A stretch of 64,000 bases of DNA. Origin: Actinomycetota bacterium. Its GTDB lineage: Bacteria; Actinomycetota; CADDZG01; JAHWKV01. The notes under the pieces were generated by a model. It worked only from the letters and a program-made list of their open reading frames with translations, ran no database searches and was not told where the DNA came from. A program made the translations under genes and the position numbers. Below are positions 8,768 through 18,700 of this stretch, one piece after another (position 1 is the first letter of the stretch; every line of letters starts with the position of its first letter). The DNA lies in assembly GCA_019347715.1 (NCBI GenBank), contig JAHWKU010000002.1, positions 54,349 through 118,348 on the forward strand. The letters are read 5' to 3'.

Positions 8768-8820
8768 TTTACCAAAATAGCAAGAGAAACTTGCTAAATA
8801 TTCAATTTACTGAGGTAAAT
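8768..8820 (-). promoter_or_regulatory. AT-rich spacer with nested inverted repeats (possible operator)
   Basis: This AT-rich 90-nt gap sits between the ABC permease and the 49-residue gene. It holds TAGCAAG-AGAAA-CTTGCTA (8778-8796, 7-bp perfect arms), ATTTAC-TGAG-GTAAAT (8805-8820, 6-bp perfect arms), and another ATTTACC at 8768 that can pair with GGTAAAT at 8814. The second palindrome ends at the permease stop codon. The arrangement fits an operator or a promoter start for the DUF2089 operon; a weak terminator for the upstream genes is the alternative. No clear -35/-10 pair could be fixed. Confidence 0.4.
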
Positions 8821-9617
8821 TAGACCTCTTTCCGGTTCACGAGGAAGATCGTTGCGAGAACCATTGCTGCCAGGTAAGCGACAGCCCAGATCACGACGCC
8901 CGCTGAGTTCCCTCCGAAGAAGCTTCTCATCTCTGCGGGCACCGTGGCCGGGTCCACTGGGGCGTTCAGGAACTTGGGGGTGATGTAGTAGAGAGCCTCG
9001 AGAACCTTTGAGAACCATCCCGAGAGACCACCAGCCTCTATGGCTCGATGGCCTGCCATCAGGCCACCGATGATCAACTGGGCGAAGTAGCCCACGATGG
9101 CCACGAGTATGGGAACCGGAATGACTGCGGAAAGCAGCGAGGCGATTGCAACCAGGACCGAGAAATTGAAAATTGCGACCCCCCATTGAGCCCACAGCAG
9201 TCCTGGGTCCGATGATTTGGCGACGATTTGCACGATCTGAACCTCGGCCGCAAAGATGATGCAAAGGCCTGCTGCGATCCCAACGCTGGCCAGGAGGCGC
9301 CCAAGGGTGTACTGCCACCTTCCAACGGGTCTGGACAGAACGATCGTGGCCTCGCCTTCTTTGAAGGACTGGTTGAAGTTGCCCATCGAGACGGTCAGTA
9401 CCGCGATAGTTGCGAAGAATGAGAGAAAGCCCTGCACGATCCCGGCGAGAGGCAGGGGGCCGAAAATCATTTCGGCTTCGCTCTGAATGGCTTCGAGGGC
9501 GATTCCGCCGGCAGTGATGACTGCAGATCCGATCAGGAAGAACGCGATCAGTTTTCTGCGCGAGTGCTGCAGGAGGGTGAAGCCGGAAACGACCAGGATG
9601 GGTCTCAGGACACTCAT
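8820..9617 (-). CDS. ABC-2 type transporter permease
   Basis: A 265-residue membrane protein with about six hydrophobic segments and the layout of ABC-2 permeases, including the early motif FKEGEATIVLSRPVGRWQYTLGR. The ATG at 9617 overlaps the stop of the ATPase gene (ATGA); a longer frame to 9755 lies inside the ATPase and is rejected. Together the two genes form a two-protein ABC exporter or membrane-remodelling transporter. The pair lies directly downstream of hemB-hemL-hemQ and an EthD-like gene in the same direction, which makes a role near heme metabolism conceivable but unproven. Substrate unknown. Confidence 0.85.
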   Translation of the reverse strand: MSVLRPILVVSGFTLLQHSRRKLIAFFLIGSAVITAGGIALEAIQSEAEMIFGPLPLAGIVQGFLSFFATIAVLTVSMGNFNQSFKEGEATIVLSRPVGRWQYTLGRLLASVGIAAGLCIIFAAEVQIVQIVAKSSDPGLLWAQWGVAIFNFSVLVAIASLLSAVIPVPILVAIVGYFAQLIIGGLMAGHRAIEAGGLSGWFSKVLEALYYITPKFLNAPVDPATVPAEMRSFFGGNSAGVVIWAVAYLAAMVLATIFLVNRKEV

Positions 9618-10381
9618 CCGGCAGCCCGTCGAGCTTTGGCTTGTTGGACCAGGTCGACGAAGACGGTCTCGAGGTCGCTTCCCTTGGGAACGAGCTCCTC
9701 GATGGATCCGCTGGCAATGACCAAACCCTCGTGGATGATCAGTACTCGGTCGCACACTCGCTCAACCTCAGAAAGCAGATGGGAGTTAAGGAGGATCGAG
9801 ACTCCCTTGTCCTTCAACTCCAGCAGCTTGTCGCGGATCTGGCGGCGCCCGAGGGGATCGAGATCGGCGGTTGGTTCGTCCATAACGATCAGCTCCGGAG
9901 ATCCAAGCAGCGACTGAGCAACGGCGAGCCGGCGAAGCATCCCTTTGGAATAGCCCTTGACTCTCTTAGGGGCACGGTCGAGCTCGGCCTCGGCGATAAG
10001 AGCACGGCCCTGGGTGGCAGCCTCTTGTTCGCGCATGCCGATCAGAAGGCCGTGCAGCTTCATGACGTCCAGCCCGGAAAGGTAATCGGGGAAGTTCACG
10101 ATCTCGGGAGCAAAGCCGACTCTGAGTCGCGACGCGGGATCGGATGGCGCCTTGCCGAAGATCTCAACAACTCCGGTGGTCGGCCGCAGAAGTCCGAGCA
10201 GACACTTCACAAAAGTCGTCTTGCCAGCTCCGTTGGGGCCGAGGAGCCCATAGATCTCACCGGGGCGAATATCGAGGTCGATGCCCTTCAGCGCATGTAT
10301 TTGGTTGGATCGGCGGCCGTAGATCTTGCTTAGGCCCCTCGCGATTACTACGGGCTGGATGCTCAGGCCATCTGCTCCCAA
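9614..10381 (-). CDS. ABC transporter ATP-binding protein
   Basis: A 255-residue CcmA/DrrA-type ATPase. It has Walker A GPNGAGKTT near residue 50, a variant signature YSKGMLRR in place of LSGGQ, Walker B ELIVMDEPTADLDP and the switch His in NSHLLSEVE. The only upstream start that keeps the N-terminal strand is TTG at 10381, 19 nt inside the EthD-like gene, so the start is less certain than the rest. It couples by ATGA to the ABC-2 permease. The last ~40 residues, with KGSDLETVFVDLVQ, match the tail common to drug- or heme-exporter ATPases of this class. Confidence 0.88.
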   Translation of the reverse strand: MGADGLSIQPVVIARGLSKIYGRRSNQIHALKGIDLDIRPGEIYGLLGPNGAGKTTFVKCLLGLLRPTTGVVEIFGKAPSDPASRLRVGFAPEIVNFPDYLSGLDVMKLHGLLIGMREQEAATQGRALIAEAELDRAPKRVKGYSKGMLRRLAVAQSLLGSPELIVMDEPTADLDPLGRRQIRDKLLELKDKGVSILLNSHLLSEVERVCDRVLIIHEGLVIASGSIEELVPKGSDLETVFVDLVQQAKARRAAG

Positions 10382-10665
10382 ACTACGACGTGAAACTCGG
10401 GAGCGAAACTCTTTGCGTCTTCAGTCGCTTCCGCTGCGGCCGGAGAATTCATGTCTGCTTTCCAGCCCTCCTTGTCGTCCCATGTGCCGGTGAAGGCGTA
10501 GGTGTATGGGAAGTCGCCCATGACTGTCCGGCTCAACTTGTGAAACGAGAGGTGCTTTAGGTTCTCGTACTTCTGAAGAAGCGGAACGTGCCCTTCGAGA
10601 TACCGCTTCTCGAACTCCTCGGGGTTGTCGGGGGCCGTGTAATAGACCGACATCTTCAGTGACAT
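10363..10665 (-). CDS. EthD family protein
   Basis: A 100-residue ferredoxin-fold protein. The pattern MSVYYTAPDNPEEFEKRYLEGHVPLL at the start and the closing segment with WDDKEGWKADMNSPAAAEATEDAKSFAP are typical of EthD dimeric alpha/beta-barrel proteins. HemQ belongs to the same structural superfamily. A strong GGAGGAGG lies just before the ATG. The gene starts 18 nt downstream of hemQ and overlaps the ABC ATPase by 19 nt, so it sits between heme synthesis and a transporter. EthD proteins include small oxygenase-like and ligand-handling proteins; the substrate here is unknown. Confidence 0.82.
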   Translation of the reverse strand: MSLKMSVYYTAPDNPEEFEKRYLEGHVPLLQKYENLKHLSFHKLSRTVMGDFPYTYAFTGTWDDKEGWKADMNSPAAAEATEDAKSFAPEFHVVVWEQMA

Positions 10666-10683
10666 GTCCTCCTCCTTCGCTAA

Positions 10684-11367
10684 TTAACCCAACACTATTT
10701 GGTCGAGGATCTCCTTCAAAGGGGCTCTGACCGCCGTGAATATCGGCGTCTCCCTCTCCGTGTACCGGGAGGCCGCCGACTCCCTCAGCTCCTGGACCAG
10801 GTCGAGGAACTCGCCCACCGACTCGCCTTCGAAGGCGACCACAAACTCCTGATCGTCTATCCCGAAGGAATACCCCGTATGGATGGTGATGCCCGGATAC
10901 TTGTGCCCCACCTTGAAGTGCTCGCCCATCATCTTGCGGCGCTCCTCGAATGGCAGCGAATACCACTCCCGCTTCTTCACCATCGGATAAACGAAGAGAT
11001 AGCTGCCACCCACCGGACCGGCTGGGCGATCGGCGCCCTCCTGTCCCTCGTGCTTGTGGCCCCCGAGATATTGAGAAGGTTTGGTCATCGCCAGAAACGA
11101 ATGCGAGCAGAACATCCGTCTGCCCCACGAGGTCTTGTTGAGTCCGACTTCGAACTCCTGCAGGTCGCGCGGATCGTCGGCAAGGATCCACAACAGCATG
11201 TGGGCATTGGCCTTCAGACCGACGGTCGAATAGGTATGGACCTCGACTGGCAGATCGCTCTCGAAGTAATCGATCAATTCTTGCCTGTCGAGCGCCCCGG
11301 CTCCGGGCGACTCTGTCTGATCGATCCGATATATGGCGTACCTCATCACTTTTCGGTTCTCTGCCAT
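10684..11367 (-). CDS. hemQ: coproheme decarboxylase HemQ (chlorite dismutase family)
   Basis: A 227-residue member of the chlorite dismutase family. HemQ performs the last step of the coproporphyrin-dependent heme pathway, decarboxylating two propionates of coproheme with hydrogen peroxide to give protoheme. The likely proximal heme ligand is His150 in KMMGEHFKVG, followed by YPGITIHTGYSFGIDD. The YPMVKKREWY segment (~127-136) holds the tyrosine region used by HemQ. The chlorite-degrading arginine environment is not evident, in keeping with HemQ rather than a true chlorite dismutase. It follows hemL by a TGATG overlap in the order hemB-hemL-hemQ, which supports the assignment. Confidence 0.93.
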   Translation of the reverse strand: MAENRKVMRYAIYRIDQTESPGAGALDRQELIDYFESDLPVEVHTYSTVGLKANAHMLLWILADDPRDLQEFEVGLNKTSWGRRMFCSHSFLAMTKPSQYLGGHKHEGQEGADRPAGPVGGSYLFVYPMVKKREWYSLPFEERRKMMGEHFKVGHKYPGITIHTGYSFGIDDQEFVVAFEGESVGEFLDLVQELRESAASRYTERETPIFTAVRAPLKEILDQIVLG

Positions 11368-12647
11368 CAGCCGATCCTTTCGAAGGCCTTAGAGGCCGTT
11401 TCTATTACTCGCGCGATGTCGTCGTCATCGTGGGCAAGGCAAACAAACGCGGCTTCAAACTGGGATGGCGGCCAGTACACTCCACCGTCGAGCAGTTGAT
11501 GGAAGAACCGGGCGAAGCCATCGGTGTCGCTGGTCTTTGCACCTTCGAGGTCGAATACCTCCATGTCGGTGAAAAACGCGGTCATCATCGACCCGACCCT
11601 CTGCACCGTTAGTGGCACTCCAGCGTTCTTGGCCTCTGCCTGAAGGCCGTCGGAAAGAAGCCGGCCCAGAGAATCCAGGGTTCCGTATGGATCGCCGTTC
11701 CCGAGCTGTTCCAGAGCGGCCAACCCTGCGGCGACCGAGAGCGGGTTGCCGGAAAGCGTCCCCGCTTGATAAACGGGACCTGCCGGGGCAACCATCTCCA
11801 TGAGCTCTCTTCGCCCACCATAGGCGCCGATCGGCAGCCCGCCTCCGATCACCTTTCCCATGACGGTGAGGTCGGGAGAGATGCCGAACATCCCCTGGGC
11901 CCCCGAATATCCCACCCTGAAGCCGGTGACCACCTCGTCGAAGATGAGTATTGAGCGATCTTCGTCACAGATCTGCCGCAGGCCTTCGAGGAATCCTGAA
12001 ACTGGAGGAACTACGCCCATGTTGGCCGCGATGGGTTCCACGATCACCGCTGCAATTTGGTCTGGGAACGACGAGAAGGCCTCCTTGACCGAATCGATCG
12101 AGTTGTACCCGGCGACGATCGTGTCTTTGCTTGTCGCGTCGGTCACGCCGGGGGAGTCGGGCAGACCGAGCGTTGCGACGCCCGAACCCGCGGAGACGAG
12201 GAGCGAATCGACGTGACCGTGATAGCCGCCGGCGAACTTGACGACCTTTGTACGGCCCGTTGCCGCCCTGGCAAGGCGTAAAGCGCTCATGGTGGCCTCG
12301 GTCCCAGACGACACGAAGCGGACCATTTCGACCGACGGAAGGGCGCCGGTGATCATCTCGGCTAGACGCACCTCACCATCGGTGGGTGCACCGAACGAAG
12401 TCCCTTTCTCTGCAGCCTTCTTCACCGCTTCGACGACTTTCGGATGGGCGTGGCCGAGGATGAGGGGACCCCAGCTGCCAAGCAGATCGATGAATTCCCC
12501 TCCGCTTTCGTCGAACACGCGGCTTCCACGTCCGGAAGCGATGATCACTGGATCTCCTCCCACCGCTCCAAACGCGCGAACCGGCGATGAGACGCCGCCG
12601 GGCATCACGTTCTTCGCCCGCTCCCAACTCACTAGCGGCTGAGCCAT
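11367..12647 (-). CDS. hemL: glutamate-1-semialdehyde 2,1-aminomutase
   Basis: A 426-residue PLP enzyme of fold type I that converts glutamate-1-semialdehyde to 5-aminolevulinate, the committed tetrapyrrole precursor. The N-terminal MPGGVSSPVRAF and the PLP-binding region SSGTEATMSALRLAR are clear, and the Schiff-base lysine is Lys265 in VMGKVIGGGLPIGAYGG. Length is normal for HemL. Its partner HemA is in the window at 22076-23272, confirming the C5 route from glutamyl-tRNA. The start overlaps hemB by 16 nt and the stop overlaps the hemQ start, so the three are probably co-transcribed. Confidence 0.97.
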   Translation of the reverse strand: MAQPLVSWERAKNVMPGGVSSPVRAFGAVGGDPVIIASGRGSRVFDESGGEFIDLLGSWGPLILGHAHPKVVEAVKKAAEKGTSFGAPTDGEVRLAEMITGALPSVEMVRFVSSGTEATMSALRLARAATGRTKVVKFAGGYHGHVDSLLVSAGSGVATLGLPDSPGVTDATSKDTIVAGYNSIDSVKEAFSSFPDQIAAVIVEPIAANMGVVPPVSGFLEGLRQICDEDRSILIFDEVVTGFRVGYSGAQGMFGISPDLTVMGKVIGGGLPIGAYGGRRELMEMVAPAGPVYQAGTLSGNPLSVAAGLAALEQLGNGDPYGTLDSLGRLLSDGLQAEAKNAGVPLTVQRVGSMMTAFFTDMEVFDLEGAKTSDTDGFARFFHQLLDGGVYWPPSQFEAAFVCLAHDDDDIARVIETASKAFERIG

Positions 12648-13603
12648 GCCGCGGCTTCGATGGCATGGTAGGTGATGACGATGTCGGCTCCAGCGCGGAT
12701 GATTGAGGTCAGGTTTTCAAGTGCCGCCTTCTCCCCGTCCACCCATCCTTTTTCTGAGGCGGCTTTCACCATCGCGTATTCACCGCTGACGTTATAGGCC
12801 GCGATCGGAACATCGAAGCGGCGGCGGGCTTCGGTGATGACATCGAGATAGGGGAGAGCCGGCTTCACCATCACGATATCGGCGCCTTCGTCGATATCGC
12901 GCTCGATCGACGAAATTCCCTGAGCCCGCGAGCCTGGGTCGATCTGATAGCTCTTGCGGTCCCCGAATCGAGGCGCGCAATCGGCGACATCCCGAAATGG
13001 TCCGTACATGGCCGAGGCGTATTTGGCGGAGTAGGCCATGATGCCGGCGGTGCCTAAGTTGCTTTCGTCGAGCGCCCTTCGGATCGCGCCGACCCGCCCA
13101 TCCATCATGTCGGAGGGTGCGACGAAGTCGGCGCCGGCTTCAGCCTGACTGACCGCGGTCCTGGCAAGGACCTCCAGGGTAGGGTCGTTGGTGATCTCTT
13201 CACCAGAAACGATGCCGCAGTGCCCGTGGCTCGTGTATCCGCAGAGGCAAGTGTCCGCGAAGACCACGAGCCCGGGGGCCGCAGACTTCGCCTCGGAGAT
13301 CGCCCTCTGCGCTGGTCCATCCTTGGCAAAGGCCTGTGATGCTTCGTCATCCTTGTTCCCGGTTACCCCAAAAATGAGCAGACCGGGGATCGAAAGCGAC
13401 TCGGCTTCTTTGGCAATTACCCCAACCCGTTCGGATGGCCAGTGGAAGTGGCCCGGCATCGAGGGCAGCGGTTCTTCTTCGGTGATGCCGTCTGCCACGA
13501 AAACAGGCAGGACGAAACGATCGGGGGAGAGGTTCGCCCTGGAGACCAGCCGTCGGATGGAATCGCTCGATCGGAGACGCCTGAGGCGCCGGATATGACT
13601 CAC
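12632..13603 (-). CDS. hemB: delta-aminolevulinic acid dehydratase (porphobilinogen synthase)
   Basis: A 323-residue enzyme condensing two 5-aminolevulinate molecules into porphobilinogen. Both Schiff-base lysines are present: Lys194 in YSAKYAS and Lys247 in MVKPALPYLD. The zinc site is of the cysteine type, with Cys119, Cys121 and Cys129 in DTCLCGYTSHGHC, rather than the aspartate-rich magnesium form. It is the first gene of the downstream heme block and faces the metallophosphoesterase gene across a 45-nt gap (13604-13648) that must hold promoter signals in one or both directions. Confidence 0.97.
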   Translation of the reverse strand: MSHIRRLRRLRSSDSIRRLVSRANLSPDRFVLPVFVADGITEEEPLPSMPGHFHWPSERVGVIAKEAESLSIPGLLIFGVTGNKDDEASQAFAKDGPAQRAISEAKSAAPGLVVFADTCLCGYTSHGHCGIVSGEEITNDPTLEVLARTAVSQAEAGADFVAPSDMMDGRVGAIRRALDESNLGTAGIMAYSAKYASAMYGPFRDVADCAPRFGDRKSYQIDPGSRAQGISSIERDIDEGADIVMVKPALPYLDVITEARRRFDVPIAAYNVSGEYAMVKAASEKGWVDGEKAALENLTSIIRAGADIVITYHAIEAAAWLSR

Positions 13604-13633
13604 GATGAGAAAATCCTACCTTCTCGACTTCAC

Positions 13634-13640
13634 AAGGAGG
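13634..13640 (+). promoter_or_regulatory. ribosome-binding site fixing the metallophosphoesterase start
   Basis: A perfect AAGGAGG lies 8 nt before the GTG at 13649. Upstream ATGs in the same frame (13595 and 13442) have no such site and would overlap hemB, so this signal decides the start. Confidence 0.7.
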
Positions 13641-13648
13641 GGCGGGGC

Positions 13649-14398
13649 GTGATCATCGCGGTCATCTCTGACATGCACGGAAACGGAGTAGCGCTGGATG
13701 CTGCTTTGAAGGACGTGAAAAGACAAGAAATCGACCGGATCGTATGTCTGGGGGATGCCATTCAGGGAGGGTCTCAGCCTGCCCAGGTGATCGAACGACT
13801 CCAGGATTTGAAGTGCCCTGTGATCATGGGCAACGGAGACAATTACGTGCTGACCGGAGAGTCGGGAGAGACGCCGGCCCCCGGGGCCGGTGAGGTTAGA
13901 GAGTGGACCCGCGAACAGATTGGCCCCGATGGTCTCGACTTCGTCGCTTCTTTCCAATCAACCCTCGAAATCGATCTCGAGGCTGGAAGAAAGATGCTTT
14001 GCTTTCACGGGTCCCCGCGCTCGTTCGACGACGTGATCCTTCCCGAGACGGCAGAAGACGAAGTGGTCGGGTTGCTGGGAGGATCGGAAGCTGCCGTTCT
14101 CACCGGGGGACACACCCATCTTCAATGGGCGCGCCAGGTGGGAGACTCGTTATTCTTCAATCCAGGAAGCGCGGGGGTGACTTATAACCGCCATATGGAT
14201 CCCAGCGAGTTTTATTTCTATCCGTTCGCGGAATATGCCGTGATCGAATCGGAAGGGCCAAGAGTTGCCGTTGAGTTCTGCCGCGTCCCATTCGATGTCG
14301 GTGAGTTGCATGAAGCAGCGATCGGCAGCGGGCGTCCTTACGCCGAGCGGGAGGGCCAGAGATATCGCCCGCCGCGTCGCGAGGAGGATGAGACATGA
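13649..14398 (+). CDS. YfcE/MJ0936-like metallophosphoesterase
   Basis: From GTG 13649 the product has 249 residues and begins directly with the first beta strand, as usual for the family. All metal-binding motifs of a calcineurin-like phosphoesterase are present: ISDMHGN near residue 6, CLGDAIQGG, the GNGDN loop, FHGSPRS and GGHTHLQW. It hydrolyses phosphodiesters, possibly cyclic nucleotides. That is suggestive because the next two genes both carry nucleotidyl cyclase domains and the first overlaps this one by ATGA. A cAMP synthesis-and-breakdown unit is a reasonable inference, but the substrate cannot be told from sequence. Confidence 0.85.
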   Translation: MIIAVISDMHGNGVALDAALKDVKRQEIDRIVCLGDAIQGGSQPAQVIERLQDLKCPVIMGNGDNYVLTGESGETPAPGAGEVREWTREQIGPDGLDFVASFQSTLEIDLEAGRKMLCFHGSPRSFDDVILPETAEDEVVGLLGGSEAAVLTGGHTHLQWARQVGDSLFFNPGSAGVTYNRHMDPSEFYFYPFAEYAVIESEGPRVAVEFCRVPFDVGELHEAAIGSGRPYAEREGQRYRPPRREEDET

Positions 14399-15729
14399 CT
14401 CGCCCGGAGATCCAGTACGCCAAGAGCGGAGACGTAAACATCGCGTACCAGGTCTATGGAGAAGGAGACCTGGATGTCGTTCTCGTGTTCGGCTACATAT
14501 CGCACCTCGACCTGTTCTGGGATGGGGCCCCGTTCGCCGAATACGTCAAAAGGCTCGGGTCATTTGCCCGCGTGATCATGTTCGACAAGCGCGGAGTGGG
14601 ACTGTCGGATCCGGTTGCACGAGCGGCCACTCTGGAGGAGCGCATGGACGACGTTCGAGCCGTGATGGATGCGGCAGGCTCGGAGCGGGCTGCACTGATA
14701 GGAACCTCCGAGGGCGGACCAATGTCCATCCTCTTCGCCTCGACCTATCCTGAGCGCACTCAAGCCCTCGTCCTCTACGGTGCAATGGCGAGATCGACCT
14801 GGGCGCCTGACTATCCATGGGCTGCTCCGATAGAGGATCTGCAGCAATCGAGCGAACAACTTGTCGGCCCATACTGGGGAAAGGGAGCTTCCATCGAGAT
14901 CTTTTCGCCGAGCCAGGCCGATGACCCCGGCGCAAGAGAGTTTTACGCGCGCCTCGAAAGACAAGGGGCCAGCCCACAGATGGTAGTTCAGCTCGCACAG
15001 ATGTTTCTCGACATTGATGTACGACACGTCCTCCCATCGATACATGTGCCAACGCTCGTGCTCCATCGACGAGGCGACCGGGTGGTGAACGTAAGGGCAG
15101 CTCGGTTTCTCGCCGAGCAGATCGCGGGTGCCAAGTACGTCGAGCTCGATGGGATCGATCACAACATCCTTGCCGGCGATACGGAGCCAATCCTTCAGGA
15201 GATCCAGGAGTTTCTCACCGGCATCCGCCCGGCTCCTGTGTACGACCGGGTTCTGGCCACCGTGCTATTCACCGACATCGTGGACTCAACCAAGAAGGCC
15301 TCCGAGCTTGGTGACAAGAAATGGCGCGAGGTCCTCGAGGGGCAGCAGACCCTTGTTCGATCGGAGCTGGAACGTCACCGGGGAAGGGAAGTAAAGACAA
15401 CGGGTGACGGATTTCTCGCCACTTTCGATGGTCCCGCCAGAGCCATCCGATGCGCGACTTCTATCACCGACGAGGTCCGCCGGCTGGGTGTCGAGGTCCG
15501 AGCCGGGGTTCACACGGGTGAATGCGAGGTGATGGGTGATGACGTCGGGGGCATCGCAGTGCATACCGCTTCGAGGATCTGCAGCCTCGCAGGATCCGGT
15601 GAGGTGCTGGTCTCTCGGACCGTGAAGGATCTGGTCGCAGGGTCGGGCATCGGGTTCGAGGACAGGGGAGTCCATACCCTGAAAGGTGTTCCGGACGAAT
15701 GGCAGCTTCTCGCGGTGACCACAACCTGA
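14395..15729 (+). CDS. alpha/beta-hydrolase-class III nucleotidyl cyclase fusion
   Basis: A 444-residue fusion of the Rv1900c type. Residues ~1-280 form an alpha/beta hydrolase with nucleophile Ser105 in GTSEGG, an Asp in HRRGDRVV and a His in GIDHNILAG. Residues ~285-444 form a class III cyclase: metal Asp in FTDIVDST, a second metal Asp and the purine-selecting Lys in EVKTTGDGF, and a Arg in VHTASRI, where the more usual Asn is replaced by His. The Lys suggests ATP rather than GTP, thus cAMP. The start overlaps the metallophosphoesterase stop by 4 nt and the stop lies 1 nt before the next gene, so all three are likely made together. The ligand sensed by the hydrolase part is unknown. Confidence 0.9.
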   Translation: MTRPEIQYAKSGDVNIAYQVYGEGDLDVVLVFGYISHLDLFWDGAPFAEYVKRLGSFARVIMFDKRGVGLSDPVARAATLEERMDDVRAVMDAAGSERAALIGTSEGGPMSILFASTYPERTQALVLYGAMARSTWAPDYPWAAPIEDLQQSSEQLVGPYWGKGASIEIFSPSQADDPGAREFYARLERQGASPQMVVQLAQMFLDIDVRHVLPSIHVPTLVLHRRGDRVVNVRAARFLAEQIAGAKYVELDGIDHNILAGDTEPILQEIQEFLTGIRPAPVYDRVLATVLFTDIVDSTKKASELGDKKWREVLEGQQTLVRSELERHRGREVKTTGDGFLATFDGPARAIRCATSITDEVRRLGVEVRAGVHTGECEVMGDDVGGIAVHTASRICSLAGSGEVLVSRTVKDLVAGSGIGFEDRGVHTLKGVPDEWQLLAVTTT

Positions 15730-15730
15730 C

Positions 15731-18700
15731 ATGAAGTGCCCAAATTGCAGAAGTGCGAACCCCCCCGATTCGACCTTCTGTGGGGAATGCGGGAAGGCTC
15801 TTTCAACGGAATACCCGTGCGCGTCTTGCGGGCGCCCGAATCCGGTAGGCCTCAAATTCTGTCGTGGCTGTGGGACAGCCCTTGGTTCTGAGGGAGAGCC
15901 CCGGAGTGTTCCGTCGGTTGGCAGCGATAGATACGAGATCGCAGAACTATTGGGGGAAGGAGCCAGGAAGCGAGTCTTCCGAGCGCACGACGCATTGCTC
16001 GATCGCGATGTGGCACTCGCATTGATCAAGACAGATGGCCTCGACGAGGAAGGCATGGGACGGATACGCCGGGAATCGCGCGCCATGGGTCGCCTTGGCG
16101 ACCATCCCAACATCGTCACCATCTACGACGTCGGAGAAGAACAGGGACAGTACTTCATAGTCAGTCAATACATGGCAGGAGGATCCGTTGTGGATCTTCT
16201 TTCAAAAACAGACGGTCACCGTCTCTCGGTGGAACGAGCCATCAGTCTGTCAGAGGACATTTGTCATGGGCTAGCACATGCCCATGAACGCAGCATCGTT
16301 CACCGTGATCTGAAGCCCGGCAACGTATGGCTAACTGGTGATGGAGTTGCGAAGATTGGCGATTTCGGTCTCGCAGTTGCTCTCGACCGTCCCCGCTTTA
16401 CTGCTGAGGGAGCCGTGATGGGAACGGCTGCTTACATGCCGCCGGAGCAGGCGGCAGGAAGAGAGCTCGATGCCAGAGCCGATCTTTATTCGCTCGGCTG
16501 CGTGATGTACGAAATGGTTTGCGGCAGGCCCCCCTTCGTCGGCGACGACACCGTGTCGGTGATCAGCCAGCATCTAAACAGTTCTCCGGTTCTTCCTTCG
16601 TTCTACAACAATGAAGTACCTGAACCGGTAGAGAGTCTGATCGTCGATCTTCTTCAAAAGGCACCCAGCGACCGGCCCGGTTCTGGCGCAGAAGTGTTGG
16701 AGAGGCTTCGAGTTGCGGCGATGCCGGCGATGCCGGCGATGTCGCAGCCACTCGAGGTTCCAAAGCGGAGCGCTCCCATAAGGATGGGAGACATCAGCAG
16801 GCTGGCGCGCTGGGAGTTCGTTGGGCGCCAGCTCGAGTTGGAGTTGATCAAAGGAGCAGTGGACGCGGGTATAAGCGGGAGGGGTCGCCTGATGATGGTG
16901 GTCGGTGAACCAGGCATCGGAAAGACCCGCCTCACCGAAGAAGCCGGTATCTACGCCGAATTGAGGGGAGCACTGAAGCTCGCAGGACGTTGTTACGAGA
17001 CAGAGGCTGCTCTGCCATATATCCCATTCGTTGAGGCCATCCGCTCGCGAATAGCGGACCTGAGCGACGAGGACTTGCAGGCGGAGCTTGGAGAGATTGC
17101 GTCTGATCTCGGCAAGCTTGTCCCAGAGATATTCAAGCGGCTGCCTGATCTTCCACCATCGCCTCAGGTTCCGACCGAACAGGAGCGATACCGTCTGTTC
17201 GAGGCAGTCAGCAGCTACTTCACTCGGCTGGCTCAGAATTCTTCGCTGGTTGTCGTGCTCGACGACTTGCATTGGGCCGATAAGCCCTCGCTTCTTCTGC
17301 TACAGCACTTAGCCCGCCGGCTCAAGGGGACCCGTATGGTCATCATCGGCACCTATCGTGATGTAGATCTGGATCGCCGCCATCCGCTTTCCGATGTATT
17401 GGGTCAGCTTCGAAGGGAGCGGCTCTACGAGAGGGTTTTGCTCAGAGGGCTTACGTCGGAAGACGTGAACCAAATGTTGGAGAGCGCCGCCGAGCACGAG
17501 CTCGACGCCGCAGGGACAGTCTTCGCCGAGGCTCTCCATCGCCAAACCGAGGGAAATCCCTTCTTCATCGAGGAGACCATGCGCCATCTCGTTCAGACGG
17601 GCGCGATCTATGAGAAGGATGGGCGGTGGGTTTCCGATCGCACGCTTGAAACTCTCGGCATCCCCGAGGGGGTTCGGGAAGTCATCGGCCGCCGTCTCTC
17701 TCGCCTCACCGAAGAATGCAATCGTGTGCTTTCCGCCGGGTCGGTTCTTGGCCGGGAGTTTGACTTCGCACTTCTGCCGGGTATGACGGGGATCAACGAG
17801 GACGGTTTGTTGAGTGCAATCGAGGAAGCGCTCGAAAACCAGGTCATCGTGGAGACCGGGTCGGAACCCAGTTACGCCTTTACTCATGCATTAGTGCGCG
17901 AGACCCTTTACGAAGAACTCAGCCTGCCGCGCAAACAGCGTCTTCATCTCTCAGCCGCGCAAGCCATGGAGGACACCTATCAGAGAAATCTCGAACCACA
18001 CGTTCCCGCCCTCGCGGTGCACTACCGCCTTGCGGGATCTGCCGCCGACTCGGCCAAGGCGATCGATTATTCGATACAGGCGGGACAAGTGGCGGCGGGC
18101 GTCTTTGCATGGGAGGAAGCTGCTGTCCACCTAGAAGCGGCCAGAGAAATGATGGATGAGTACGGGGCGGAGCCCGAACAAGAAGCGTTTCTTCTTCAGA
18201 CTCTCGGCGGGTTGATGTATGTCGCGGGGATCAACCTCGCAAAGGGCATCGACTATCTTGAGAAAGCTCTCGACCTCTACAAGCAGATCGGTCAGGACGA
18301 ACGGGCGGCTCAGATCCAGTCGAGGATTGGTCTCTATCTGTCGACTTTCCCTGAATTCATGGACGTCGCAAGAGCGATGGAACACTTCAGGGAAGCAGAG
18401 GTTGTTCTCGCCCAAGGCCCCGAACGGGCAGCTCAGGCCTACCTCTATATAGGGATGGCATCAAATGCTCTTTATGCCCTTGCCACCGAGGAAGGACTTC
18501 GAACATCTGGGTTGGCCTTGGGGATCGCCGAGCGCTTGGGTAACGAGCCGCTATGGGCAAGCGCCGCAGCAATGCGGGGATGGCACCTGTTCACCAGTGG
18601 GCGATTCGAGGAGGGACTAGAACTCGTCGAGCGAGCTTGGGAGACCGCTGATCGCGTTGACCACATCTTCGCCGCATTTGTGGCGGCATGGACTCGTGGG

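Noticed and set aside
8794..9717. Minus-strand 307-codon frame overlapping the ABC permease
   Set aside because: Out of frame with the clear permease and no membrane or family pattern; a shadow.
13442..13648. Longer start for the metallophosphoesterase
   Set aside because: It would overlap hemB on the other strand, whereas GTG 13649 has a perfect AAGGAGG and starts at the family's first strand.
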